NCBI GenBank assembly: GCA_013365325.1
Contig: JABVXV010000030.1
Coordinates: 1 to 64,000, forward strand
Source: Dipetalonema caudispina
Lineage: Eukaryota; Nematoda; Chromadorea; Rhabditida; Onchocercidae
Direction: 5' to 3'
DNA: 64,000 nucleotides
This document shows, piece after piece, positions 13,701 to 26,725 of this stretch. The number at the start of each line of letters is the position of its first letter. Position 1 is the first letter of the stretch. The position numbers and the translations under genes were made by a program. The notes beneath the pieces are model-generated. The model saw only the letters and a list, made by a program, of their open reading frames with translations, was not told the origin of the DNA and ran no database searches.

Positions 13701-16700
13701 CAATGTAAAGTTTATTAATGCTATGATATTTTCTTGAAAAGAGAATGCGATTATAGATATCTTCTATTCTTTCCTTTCTGTATCATCCTCAATAACATCC
13801 AGAATCGTCAAATATCTTGAAAATAAACTTCAAGAAATTACATCTATAACGATGTTTTTTTTCCTTTTTTTTAAAAATTCTCTTCCAAAATACTATCATG
13901 CATTTTTTTTAAAAATTATGTCTTTTTCTCCTCTGCAAGTGATACTAATATTTGAAAAACGATCCAATATTTTTGTTGCAGTAAAAAATTTTTTAAGATT
14001 TTCCTTTTAGCATTTTTCCCTTGAAGAATTGTCAAATGGGAAAGAATTTTGCAGGTTTCAATAACGGTATTTAAAAGGTGTCAATTACTTTGAGTGTCTC
14101 GCACTTTTTTTACTTTGAATTATCCGTTTGTTGTTAACTTCTTACCACGAAATTGGCCGTTTTGCTGTTTCACAAAATATTTGACTGATTTAACTTTACT
14201 GTTCTCAGGTTTGATCTGAAATCTGGTTCATTTTCGAAATATTATTAAACAAAAGTAACAACTTTCACCAGTGATATATTTCATTGTTGTTTTTAAAATT
14301 AATTTTGATGACAGTGAGGAATATTCGAGTGCAAAAATGCCATGCCTCACAATTTTATGTGATATGGAACATTGTACTCCAGGAATATATGCTCCTTAAA
14401 ACTGTGATCTCAGTGAGTGGTAGTAGTTGTTGGAATATTCGACAAATTCATTTCGGGTAGAGGAAAGGTGACAACGATGAAAAAAGCAGGCCATTTCTCG
14501 GAAGCTTTAAACATACGGGAAAGACACATATACTGACGGGTGAAGATTGGATGATCAGAACCATTTCTATTTGAATCGGAACTGTACCTTATTTTTCACG
14601 TAACCACTTGACTGTACCACAATCGGAAGATGCGGTAAACAACTCCTAATCTAACTAAACAGTATCACTATTTATGATAGATAATTTGAATTGTGATAAA
14701 ACCAATTTGTACATTCCCCGCGGGAAAACGGAAAGCTTCGTGAGCCATATCTGTGATACTTCTATCTAATCGGTAATAATTTTCTTTGGATACGATTTAC
14801 TATAAAGATTTGATTCATTCTTACAAGTAAAATAACGTTATTTTGAATTAAATATTGACAATCAATGGGAGATATTTTTTTTATATCTAAATTTTTAATT
14901 TTTTAAAAATCTTTTTCGTTCACTTCAAAAAATATTAATATCCGTTGTAGTGCTAACTGACTATCGTTACCAAACGACTACTACTTCCTTCTCCTACTAT
15001 TGTTCCACTATTCTATCTATTAGCCAGTTTCTCATATCATTATGTAATTTTGCTGTCATCATCTGGACCAGATAACTGGCACTTCTCAACAAACTTTTTT
15101 ATTCATCGAAAACCAATAATTTCTGTAGAGGTTATTCACCTCATCCTGTTTTGAGAAAAAGCGCATTCAGCAGCTTTTTTCATCTATCACATTCTTTTCC
15201 ACAAAACATTTCTGAAATTTTATTTTTTGCATACCGGTTAAGATGTATAATTATTTATTAATTTTCTAAAACTGTTTCAGTTCTACATCTGTTCTACATC
15301 GGATTATGTTAATATCTCAATAAAATTCATACCATCTCAGTTCTTACCACAAATGCAAAAGTTATGCTTTGAATCTTCCTTTTCTAATATATTGTATTCA
15401 CTCTCCAACTGTAGAAAAAGTAGAATTACTGTGCAAAATATGTAACACTTCTGTGAACATTGATTAACCTTTCTGTTCATTAGCATTGTGCATTTTAGAG
15501 ACACACATTCTATTCATTTTAATTTCAAATTAAAAGTGCTCAGATACGAATGATTTACAGGTATAGCACATTTTATAGAAGTAACTTTTGTTTATGCATG
15601 TGTTTAACATGCATAAACAAATTGTCCATGTCGAAACTGTTAACTTTCAAATTGTCTTCTCCATAAATCGATATTGCTGTGATATACCATTGGTATTTCA
15701 GAGAATTTTTTAAGGATCACAAAAAAAATAGCCCAAAAATTTCGATACCTATGATTACCTTTTTTTAGACGTATATGATTACTTTTTTTAGACAATCTAT
15801 GATTATGCTAAAAAGCAATATTTCCTGTACGATATTATTCTTATAATGCTTTCTTCTTTAACTTCAGAAAATCAAAATTAAGAAATGAAGCAATCTTTAT
15901 TAAGATAAACTTACTTTATTATCTTAAAATCTATTAGCAGAGAAACAAATAACTGTTTCATTCAATATTTGTGAGAGGGATAGAAATGATTCGAATTTAG
16001 AAGTATTTCTTATGGAGCTATAATTTGCTCTCGGATCTTCATCAATTCAGAACTGTCATAAAATTTGGGGAGATTGCTTGATCGAAATATCTTTCAACAG
16101 TGTACTTAATGTTGCAACCATTAATAATATTAAGCATTTTTCACAAATTGGATTGAAATATTTGTTAAATTCCTTCGACAATTCCTTTCTATTATTTTTT
16201 TCCCAAATCCTTCTGAACTCAATCATTTTCTAGCTTAATTTATTGATGCAAATTTTTTAGATAAAATTTGTAAATTTCGGAAATTAACAAAAATTCTCCT
16301 TTTTTTTTTCAGGCATGCAAGAATGGTCTGGTACAACATGTAGATTATTTGATATACTATGGAGCTGAAATTAATGCTCAGAACATCAACGGGAATACTC
16401 CGCTTCACGTTTGCGCTATCCATAATAAGTAATTAGTAGCATTTCATTTAAAAACATGAAACTTTGTGCTTTTAGAACGTAAAAATTGAAGTGAAATTGT
16501 GCATGCACTCAGTAAATTAAATTTTTGTTGTTCTGAAAAAAAGAAAAAAACGAAAAATAAATTATGGCTATCACTTACATTCTATTGTTAGTAGTTCAAA
16601 AAAAAAGAAAATTTGAGTTTTATTAGCCGAAAATTTTTTCAGACCCAATTGCGCACGTTTATTATTGTTTCGGGGTGCTAATCCAACAGTTATGAATAAG

Positions 16701-19700
16701 CAAAGTCAAACACCGCTGGATGTGGCACAAATTCTTGGTTCTCATGAAGTAACGAAAGTTATTTTGAACCACGACCCTATGTCCACTGGTTCGTTACAAC
16801 AAATTCAGAATCATTTCCTCAGGAATTTTTGCTTTTGTTATGTACCTGGGACATTTAGGATCCTAGCAATCTTCTCATGTCGAAATATTTTGGAGCCCTG
16901 GGGCAACTTTCATACACGTTTCCGTTCTTGCGATATTTGTTCCTATCCATACTTCGATCCAAATTAGTACATAGAACTTTTCAGTACCGTATAATATAAA
17001 GCCAACCTTCAATCCCAGAAGACGTCCGTCAGTGGTACTCACTCAACGGTCCTCAAGTCAAACATCACTTTGCAACAGTGAATATCGATCTGTGGTAAAA
17101 TTTTTAATAGAATAATTTCAATTCTACGGATGAAACAAAACTACAAGATATGATTAATTCATAATTTGAAGTTACAATTCGATACTATTAGCGTTATCAA
17201 ATTTCTCTCCCAAACTTTTTTAACCTTTTAAAGAAAAAACTTTTAGTGCTTAACAAATTCAAATAATGTGAAAGTTAGTAACTTGATCTATCGATCACTT
17301 AAAAAAATATAGGCATGTTTTTTTAGGTTCCATCCAGTCCAACACCAAGCCATATGTCAATATCCAGTTATAAAACGTGTCCAGGAGATGTTGGTGGTGA
17401 ATACAGCACTATGCGACGATATCCAGCTTATCCTCTGTTAAACATGAGTGGTTTTGAGTACGCCTGATATATTCAATCAAACATCTATAAAATCTTTCTT
17501 GACATTTAGCTCATTAAGTTCTTTGAGTTCTAATGACGGAATGCTATAGAAACAAAATGAAACATCAAGAATTTTTTCTTTTGTAAACTGAAAAGACCTC
17601 ATAGTATAAATCAGCCAGTTAAGCCCAGATATTTAAAACAACCAAAAGCCTAAGGCTTATTTGATGAAATGCAGGCTTTCTGAATATTTTTTAATAGGCC
17701 ATGTACTGCATTGTCAAACATTTAGACACACATTTATAATAGATGCATTATAGTGAATAATTGAATGGCTTTGATCATTCAATAGTTGTCAACTGAGAAC
17801 GTCGATTTATTTAACATAGGTGGAATAAATTTATGCAAATCATGCAAAATTGACCTTGAAATAGGAAGAGGACTGTAAATAGTAATTGATACTTGCAAGG
17901 AACATAGGCTTCTTGACAACTGAAAGTCTCCAGCCATTCTTAATACTTGTAATATTGCATTCAAAATTATGAGTGCATAACATTGTATAGATATAAATTA
18001 TTGATTCTTGAACTTTTTTTTTAAAAACATTTTTTACATACAAAAGCGAATCAAAAAGTTATGTAATTCCAGCAGTTGTCTTTAGCTAACTGTTTGTTCG
18101 ATCTGTGAAATGTGAATGAAACCGGTTTTTTATGTTTAGCAAAGCTTTTATTTACTGAATTAATTTAGAGAAATGTTCTATTTGCAGGGTGAATATACCA
18201 CGCACCATCGTAATACCACGAGATGGTAAGGGTGGCTTCGGATTCGTCTTACGCGGTGCTACAAGTTTGTTATTCTAAGATACGCATACTTTTGTGATAT
18301 TTGTTTTAATTTTGTATGCAAATATGAATTGAATAGAGAGATGAAATCACTAACTGGATCAGAAATTTTAGACTAAAACAAGCACGAATCTTAAGATATG
18401 AAATTTTGAAGGAAAGTAAAATAAGAGCAGAAATCAGGGGAAATTTTTTATTAAACCGAAAATGATTTCGAATAATTTGAAAGTGAATTTAATTCATAAC
18501 AATCTAATTTACATTAGAAAAGTTAATTAGCTATTTATATTCAGAGGCTGGAAATTTCATTCCAACATTGTTGAATCCAGCACTGCAAAAATTCGAAGGG
18601 ATTGACCTGCAGGGAATGGCCATGAAAGCTGGTCTAAGACCCGGTGATTTCTTACTTCAAGTGAACGATATTGATGTGCATAGAACACCACATGATCAAG
18701 TCCATAAATTAATCCAGTCTTCAGGCGATACTGTAACACTAAAGGTGGGTCGAATGTTCTCTTATGAGATCGACCACACGCTGAACCTAAATAACTTCTA
18801 TTAGTATTAGCTGTCTTTTTTTTTAAGAAAGTTGTTCCTGCCGTTATGGATACAGGAAACAGGAAATGGAAATATTAACCATGTAAACATTTTAAACAAT
18901 GTTGTTCTCCAGTATCCGGATGTTTTTTTTCTTTTAGTTGTACCATCAGCGCTCACTATTATCATCTGATGAAGAATACTATTACTGAAGACTGAAATTA
19001 GTACTGAGATACAAATTGCGTCACGATAAACTTCTCCTTATCATTCAGAAGAGTAAGATTAGAAACACAGAAATCGCTGTAGAATAAAGCCTTATTATGT
19101 TTCTATGAAGAAAAAAAGAGAAATTAAATCAGTAAATTAAATTTCTGAAAAAAATCTAATTCAGGTGATTACTGTTGACCCTGGAGCATTCAATTTTCGA
19201 CCCACTCATACAATGCCGATGAATTTTTCTCGCACAGGTTGGTAATTTTTCAAATTTTCGAATTAAATATTAATTTTAGATCAGTTTATATTAGGTACAG
19301 CATGATGTTTAAACTACACGAAGCACGTATTCTTTGTTTTATTCATTTCTGTTTTTTCCCATTATATCCATCTTTGTTTATTTTTAAATGTAAGTCTGAG
19401 CATATTTACTTCTGCAACGCATCGTAAATAAATATTTTCTTGGCATGATTGAAATGAGTGTAAACAACATCAATATAGATCAAAAAAGCATCCAGCTGCT
19501 CTAAATTTTCTAATTTCCATGATGGTTTTTGTTTAAATTTTAAATTATCCTGCTCAAGATAAATTTAACGTTGGAAACTTTACACGGACAAACGTATTTG
19601 TCTTTCACGATTGTGTTTCATAGGTTAAAAGGGCATTTGGTGCAAAGTGTATAGTAGTTTACTTAAAATGTATAGAGTAGATGGTCGGATTAGCAAATGT

Positions 19701-22700
19701 TTTGCGCATTAGGATCTTTAAATAAAGTTAGCATCTTTTAAAAAAATAGTATAAAAAAACTTCCTGAATGAAAAATGTTTCGCTGGTCGCAATGATCATT
19801 CTTTTGTGTTAGCTATACCTTTCCGACAATTACTTTCATTTCAAAAATTGAAAAAGTGATATATCGCCAAGTTAGCATGCTTCTGTTTTGCATGTAAACG
19901 CTTATAGTTCGAGAATATCGTCCACCAACGTTACCACAGCGCAAAACGAACACCAGTTATTCGTTGCCACGTCGAAATCATCGTCTTGCAAATTTTCGCT
20001 CCAACGGTAAATTCATTCTATTTATTATTTCTAGCCTAAAGAAATAAAGACATATCTATTGCAGTTTGTTCAGTATTCGAAAAAAAAAATGATAGTTTCG
20101 GAAATCTTTTTTCCAATTGATTTGGTATTATAATCAGTCATTTTAATAGTTTACCTACTCAAATATTTATCACCTGAAGTAAATTTGTATTTTTAGACAT
20201 ATTTACGGAATGCTTGAAAAATTACCTGCACCTTTAGCTTTGCTTTCGTTTTCGTTATTAGTGATCGTTGCTTCTACCCTTTTTCGCTTTGAAATGTTAA
20301 ATTTGACTTTTGAAAGGCCATGCACAGCTGTGGGAAAATGATTTCAGTTAAAGGTAATGATGCTATCCTCAATCCTGAAAGGTTAACAAATAGTTGATCG
20401 TACCGCATGTTCAGCTTCATGTTCTTTCTATTCATGTTTTCATGTATGGATGTTGTCTTTAAGCATATGATGTTTGCTTAGTCCCAATTTATTTTGGAAA
20501 TTCATAAAATTGTAAAAATGTTTATGTGGATTTTGAAATATTTCCAATTCAAAAATTCTTGCTTAAAAAGAATTGAAAAGAATACTGATTTGTATTACCT
20601 GAATCGATATTCAAGTGGGGAAATCAGCGTTTGAAATCCCTCTATAACTACCTAATTAACACCCTGCAATTTCAGGTTTTTTTCTCAATTAATTAAAAAT
20701 CAAAACTTCACACTTCTCCATTTATCACTGAAATTTATTAGCTCTTAGCTCTTATTAACTGATTGGTAATAGTTGATAAAGAATAATATTAAATCAAACT
20801 TAATACCATTAATTCCCTTATTGCAGGTAATATAGGTGATATGTACGGCTATGGTAGTAGTATGTTACCTTTGCACTCGGCTAAATCCGTAGAAGCGCTA
20901 AATCAAAGTAATTACGAGCGTTTTGCTTCTGTAAAGCAACGAATCAGTGGTTCTAAACGTATTTCAATGGAAGAATTGGAACGACTGATGGAACGGCAGG
21001 GACAAGGCACTTCACAGTTTCAACCCATTCCTATACATGAGGTTTTTTGATTTTTATATTGCAAACTTCATCATTTTTTGAAATACACTTTGTCATTTTA
21101 CATTTTTCGCTGTGTGATAATTCATTCTAGAGAAGTTATTTTAATAATTTTATAATTTTTTTTTTTTTTTGACATTTATTTCTTGCTGTATCAACTTGTT
21201 AAGAATTCGTTGCAGGATTCACTATCAAACGGAAGTGGTTTGAAGTTCAGTTCGGTGAACAATCTAAAACGTTATAAAAAAGGTGGTTTACATCGAACGA
21301 TTTTACCACCGGTAACTGGTAACGATCATTGCACCTCTTCAATAATGCAAAGCTTTAATTCTTCACCAGGTCATTATTTAATTTCTCTTTTCTCTGAATA
21401 TTAACTTTCTGGAATTTTCAAGGACTGATTCAGGAAATACTAAGTTGATTTAAGCCACTTTTTCTGCTCAGAATATGTCAATTGCATTATCAAAGCGGCT
21501 CAAATTTCAGTACTTCGAAATTACTTGAATTTTAACTCGGAATGACTTTTTTGATGCTCTATTAATTAATTAAGGAATTTTGCTCATATTTCTAGCTTCC
21601 TAATCCTTTATTACAGATTTGCCTCGCTCAGTGGATGATGAACCATCTTCATTAACTTCATTTAATGGGCAAGTCAATCAACGTGGCTCTGCCACTTCTC
21701 AAAGCACTTCAGACTATTCACGCCCTTTTAGGTCCACCGATCGACCCAAAACACCACCTCCTCCACCACCTCCTCCATTGTTTGATAACTTTGCCGCATC
21801 ATCCTCAAATGGTAGTAATACTTTGACGAATAGCATACCTTCGCCCGCGTTGAACACTTCACTTGCAGAAACAGGAACGTCTTCATATGGAATTGACACG
21901 ACCCTTTCACCTCCACCACCTCCACCTCCACCACCACCACCGCCTCCACCACCTCCACCTCCACCACCACCTCCGGCAACAGCAAAATCTGTGGTATGTA
22001 TTCTGCTGAGGTTACATTTATATGGATACCTTTCATTAAATGAATATTAATGGATCAGATTTATTTCGAGCTATGTCGATCATTACTACGACAATCTAAT
22101 TAATTTCTGTTAAGGATCGTAGAAGTTCTGGATTTTTTAAATTGTGAACAACTTTCTGCTTTTGTATCTTCTAAAAGAATTGAGCTGATTTTTCAGTCTT
22201 TTAAAAATGATGCTGAACATGGAGAATTGGAATCGAAGGAAGCGGGAACTCCTGCTATTAGTTCTCCAACGATTAATAGTGAAGTCTTATCAACAGTAAA
22301 ACTGAAACCTACCATACGACGTGAACCAGCTAGCTACTGTGCAACCGTTCCACGTGGATTTGATTCTGATCTACGTAATGCACTCGCAAAAAGGAGAGGC
22401 AAGGCAGGCTTTTTTTACAGAAAACTTTTTTTTACAAGTATATGTAAAGTTTAATTATTTTCTGTTAAATTTTCACCATATTTTAGAAAAATTTTAGGTT
22501 GCTCAAAGTTGCAATAATGATGCATCGAAAAAAGTTGTTTTCTTGTTAGAGAATCCTCCTATTGCTACAGTTATCAGGTTTGGTTTCTTTAGTCTATTTT
22601 AAATTATCCCGATAAAATGCTTTTTACAAACTTTTGGTATTATGGTAAGGTTGTTTTCCTCAGGTGATTCCATTCTAAAAATACGATAGGTCGGCCTTTT

Positions 22701-24899
22701 GATATTCTGTAAAAAAAAAATGATTTTGTAGCAGCTATGGTGGATTAAGTTTGTGTGAATCAGTCCGACAAAATGTGCCAAATTCAACAAAATGGGAAAT
22801 TGGGAAATCAGAGCATTCTCCAACGGGTATTGCATCAAAAAAAGATAGTGGGTGAGTTGATATGCTAAAATGTTTATGTCTTCGACAATTCCCTAAGTTA
22901 CGCCGGAATCGAGATACCTACTATTACATCAGATTATCCCATCACATATTCCGAAACACACTAATTGGCTACTATTTGTTCTGTTTATTTGTTAGGCTAT
23001 TTTGAACTATATGGTTTTAATAATTTTCGTTTTTAGCTATACATCGTCGCGCACTTCACTTGAACCGTCAGAATGTGGTGAAGACATTGGATCAGGAGGT
23101 GCTACCGTAATCGCGATACCGGGATCTGCGAAACCAACCAGTGACGTATCTGTTACCAATTCATCCTGTCATGTCTCTTTAATTACTAATCAGTTTGAGG
23201 AAAATTGTGGCTCTGCGTATATCAAAAGAAGCAATTGTTTACCAGAAGTATCACAGTCTTCGCTGCAACCTCCATCCGTTCAACAGCGAGCGCAAATTGT
23301 CAGCGATCATGATTCGGTAAATACAACGCAGTTTTAAACCTTCACAAGCTTTATTTATCTTCAGCTGTGCTATTCAATTAGTTTTGCTCAACTTTTTCTT
23401 CATTTTCTTTTCGCATGCTATTGAACGCAGTGAAATCGGAAGCTTATTCTTGTGAATGTTAATAAATCGTTGCATGTTTGTTTTCCGATTGTTGCAGGAA
23501 ATCTTTCCGGAATCATTACTGTTATGCATCTAGCAGATCAATTTTATCTCTGATTTGAAAGAACTTCCTAGAAGTCGAAAATTAATACAGCCTTTGGAAG
23601 TCTTTTTAACAAAAAATAATGTGCTAGTTTTGAAGAGACCCATTTCTGGATGATTTCCGTTTCCTATTTTTAATCTTTCTCAAAGAGCGACTTTCATTCG
23701 ATGAAACTAGAACTGAGGAAACACTATATGTTCCGAAAGTTGACAACTCAAATAGTTTTACGACTCGTACCGGAGACAGTTTCACGCAGGAAATTTGATT
23801 GGGAAATACATCTGTCAAAATGTAATAACCCAGATGTCCTAAGACTAGCTGATTTTAATGCACTTAAACTTTTCAGTATTTTAGGATTAAATATTTTAAA
23901 TATTTTACCCTTCCTATCTGTCATTAAAAAGCTTCGTTGTCCATTTTATCCAGCTTTTTCTTATATTCTCTATGGAATTTGAATTTCTCTCCAGATGAGT
24001 TTGAACTCCACGCTGTCGACGTTGAGCGGACAGTCGTCATCGGATCGTCAACAGCGGGCATTGTCCACTACTCTGTTGTCCTCAACATCACACAACAAAT
24101 TCTCAGTAACTCCATCAGTTGAATGCAACGATGATGAACCGGATAGCGGTACCGGGGATTCCGATAACGAGGCCACAGCAGAATCCAGTAAGCTGCATAG
24201 AAATATATTATTTCATCGGTGTTGTATATGTATGTAAACTTTGTTTCTATCTGCTTGCCGCAATTTTTTATTGTTTCGATTTATTGAAAAGCTTATTCTT
24301 TAACATTTGATGATTTTGGGAAATTGCAGTACAATATTGCAGAGTAACTGAACAATCCCTTCTGTGGTACTCTTTATTTATCTTTTTTATATTCTTGCGA
24401 TTTTTTAGGACGGTTTAACCTTTCAGCAGATTTTCAGCATCTTTTTAGAATAAATGATTGCTTCACTCCAAGTGCCTCATTCCTTCGTGCTTTTTTTAAA
24501 TGAAATTTGAAAATAGCTTAAGCCCTTTTTTCTTTTCAACATTTATGATGCTTTATTTGGAAATATATTTTAAATTGAAAAATTCAAAGCCTCAAAAATT
24601 ATCAGTCTTACACTTTAGTTTAGTTTGGTATAATAATAATGTTTACAGGTAATCACACAAGTTCGTCTGTGAGTAACAATTTCGTCGATAAACAAGTGGC
24701 AAACTGGACAACTGATGATATTGTTGCATGGCTGAAAACATTGGGTCTTTCAGAACATTCCCAGAAATTCCAGCAATTTCGAATCAACGGTGCCCATTTG
24801 TTGTCTTGTGATCGATCATTGTTAACACAACTCGGTGTTACACGGATCGGTCATCGACAACTAATTGAACGGTCTCTGAAAAGTTTGATGGAGCAATAA
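10738..24899 (+). CDS. shn-1: SHANK-family scaffold protein (SHN-1), 22 exons
   Basis: Postsynaptic-type scaffold linking membrane receptors to actin and signalling. Exons: 10738-10794, 12071-12196, 12575-12646, 12737-12946, 13320-13538, 16313-16428, 16643-16788, 16985-17094, 17327-17457, 18188-18264, 18545-18744, 19165-19237, 19908-20006, 20827-21041, 21216-21369, 21617-21993, 22197-22403, 22498-22577, 22732-22851, 23037-23316, 23995-24187, 24649-24899. They total 3513 nt, giving 1170 aa, with all phases agreeing. Domains: SPN-like N-terminus (residues 1-85, with NYGLFLPP and GRAGKFL), ankyrin repeats (about 95-315, e.g. GADPNF-like and GNTPLHVCAIHNK), PDZ (about 396-490, binding loop GGFGFVLRGA), Pro/Ser-rich linker with 22 consecutive prolines (about 767-788), and C-terminal SAM (about 1100-1168, WTTDDIVAWLKTLGL). 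There is no SH3 domain, as in the C. elegans protein. Oddities: about 25 SPN residues seem missing between exons 1 and 2; exon 17 needs a GC donor; exon 19 has a NAGNAG acceptor. Family assignment is firm. The symbol follows the C. elegans orthologue. Confidence 0.93.
10795..12070 (+). other. shn-1 intron 1
   Basis: 1.28 kb between the ATG exon and the NYGLFLPP exon. Both flanking junctions are phase 0, so an undetected in-frame exon could lie here. It would be expected to carry the middle of the SPN ubiquitin-like fold. The best-looking peptide (near 11970-12025, containing ADEIKKRVDLM) has an upstream stop and no acceptor, so it is not included. Confidence 0.6.
15587..15621. repeat. Perfect 14-bp inverted repeat (hairpin)
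   Basis: The arms TTTGTTTATGCATG (15587-15600) and CATGCATAAACAAA (15608-15621) are exact reverse complements around a 7-base loop, TGTTTAA. It lies in shn-1 intron 5. Confidence 0.95.
15751..15806 (+). repeat. 24-bp tandem duplication
   Basis: Units 15751-15774 and 15775-15798 both read ATGATTAC, then a T run, then TTTAGAC plus a short spacer. A third partial ATGATTA copy follows. The units differ at only a few bases, which suggests a recent replication slippage product. Confidence 0.85.
21910..21975 (+). repeat. In-frame CCA/CCT repeat coding polyproline in shn-1
   Basis: 22 consecutive proline codons, mostly CCA and CCT with one CCG at the end, in exon 16 (residues about 767-788). A second run of eight prolines sits near 21755-21777, immediately before a PPPLF motif. 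Such tracts bind SH3, EVH1 or profilin-type partners and are prone to length variation. Confidence 0.95.
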
Positions 24900-26725
24900 T
24901 TAGAATGTGTTAAAAATAATGTGTTAAAAAAGTATCGTTGAATAACTGTTGAATATGGTAAATAATTTTTCTGCCTTATTAAAATTTGATAGTATACGTT
25001 TGATTGCGGACAATTCAAATTTTGATAAACTTGGATTCATAAATATTTGCTTCAGATAGTAGAAAAGAAGGAAAAAGAAGAGTGGGATGCTTTATTCGTT
25101 TAATTCAAATATGTATTTATGTAAATTTATTGTTTTAAGAGACAATTTTCTTCTTTGTTTACAATCAATTGTATCTTATATACGAAAAAAGGAAAAGTTA
25201 AGAGAAGGACCCAAGAAAATTGATTTATGCCCTAAATAACGGAATTAAAGTTTTTTTTTATGGGACATTTATTCACTTTACTAATGTACTTTTGTAATTT
25301 GGAAATATTAATCCATAAATTAATTGTTCCTATTTGTTTCAGTCCCATTTTCTCTGTAATATTTTAGGCATTTCATTTCTATTACTTCGAAATATGAAAT
25401 GAATGCATATTTAGTTTGTTATGCTAACTGTTTTCCGATTGAATCATTTAATCGTTTTCCTATGTGAATAATTGGATGGTTTTGATCGAAAGTCAGAATT
25501 TAAAAAAAAAAAATCATTGCTGTTTTATTGAACTTTGTTGGAAATTAATATTTGTGATTAATGGAGTTTTGCATATTTTTTGTGTCATTATTCAATAAGT
25601 AAAAACTGCAGTTTGATGACCGCTGAAAAGAAATTTACAGCTTTGTCTGGAAAAGACCGAGGTTTGAAATTTTATGATTACTAACTTAATCTTAGCTTGG
25701 AAGTACATTGAAAAATACCGAGTAATTGTTCATTGCTTTTTAATAAAGTAATAATATTATTTTCAGTCTTGTTTTTATGACTTTCTTATTTTCAATTATG
25801 TACCTAACCTAACTTTTATGACAGTCCAGCATTCAAGCGCAGTTATATTTGGGAAAATGTATAGCAATAAGTTTTAAAATTGTCTGAAGTAAATTTGGCC
25901 AAACAATGAATCCTCGTCTATTGTTTTTTCAAAAAAGTTATATATTTCCTTTTTTTTTCTTTTCTAATTCCTTATAGTCTATTGAGATTGTTGGATTTTG
26001 TATTTGAATAACCGTGTAACCGAGATACTCATAAAGCTCTCGATCCTTTTCTGGCCATTTATTACTGCATCTGAAGCATCATTTCCAGCCATATTTTTGC
26101 TTAGGAACATTAATATCAAAAATCTTAGAATGAAGTAATTATTTGACCGTTTGTTCGGGAAAACTCAAGAAGAAGAGTTTCTCGAAGAAGCCTAACTTAA
26201 TTCAGTGATTTTCTGAAGCAACGGAAGAGAGAAAGGAAAAAAGTAAATAAAAAAGGCGCGTTTATTCTCTGAAACATTTTGCAATTTTCGAGCAAAAAGG
26301 AATTGAATAGTCGAAATTAGGATAATGGAGATATTGGGATTACAACAGGTTACCGAACAGAAGTGATGAGGAGTATGAGATACCGAAATGTTTCTACTAT
26401 TTGATGGTTTTCATTTCCAATTTTCTTCTCTAAGAAAAATACACTGATTGAAAGGACCATGAATATCACAATATGCTGAGCATTTGTCAATATTAAAAAA
26501 TAATGAAGTACTTCTTTCACGTTAGAGCAGTCAGTTCTAAAAAACAGACAAACAGTTTGTATCACATTCGTCGAAAATAAATTGTAAGAAAACTTCTATT
26601 TTGGAATTTTTGACGTTCATGAGATGACTTTGTACCTTACTGTATCTTTAATAATCGTATTCCATTAATCGTTGAAAGGAGATGAATAGATTGTTACAGA
26701 TGGCTATAGCAATGTAAAATTATCT

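Larger units (their letters stand above)
13539..16312 (+). other. Large shn-1 intron 5 (2.77 kb)
   Basis: The longest intron of the gene, inside the ankyrin region. It holds a perfect 14-bp hairpin (15587-15621) and a 24-bp tandem duplication (15751-15806). No other coding sequence was recognised. Confidence 0.8.

Noticed and set aside
21728..22036. Minus-strand Val/Glu-rich frames
   Set aside because: Shadow of the polyproline repeat of shn-1 exon 16.
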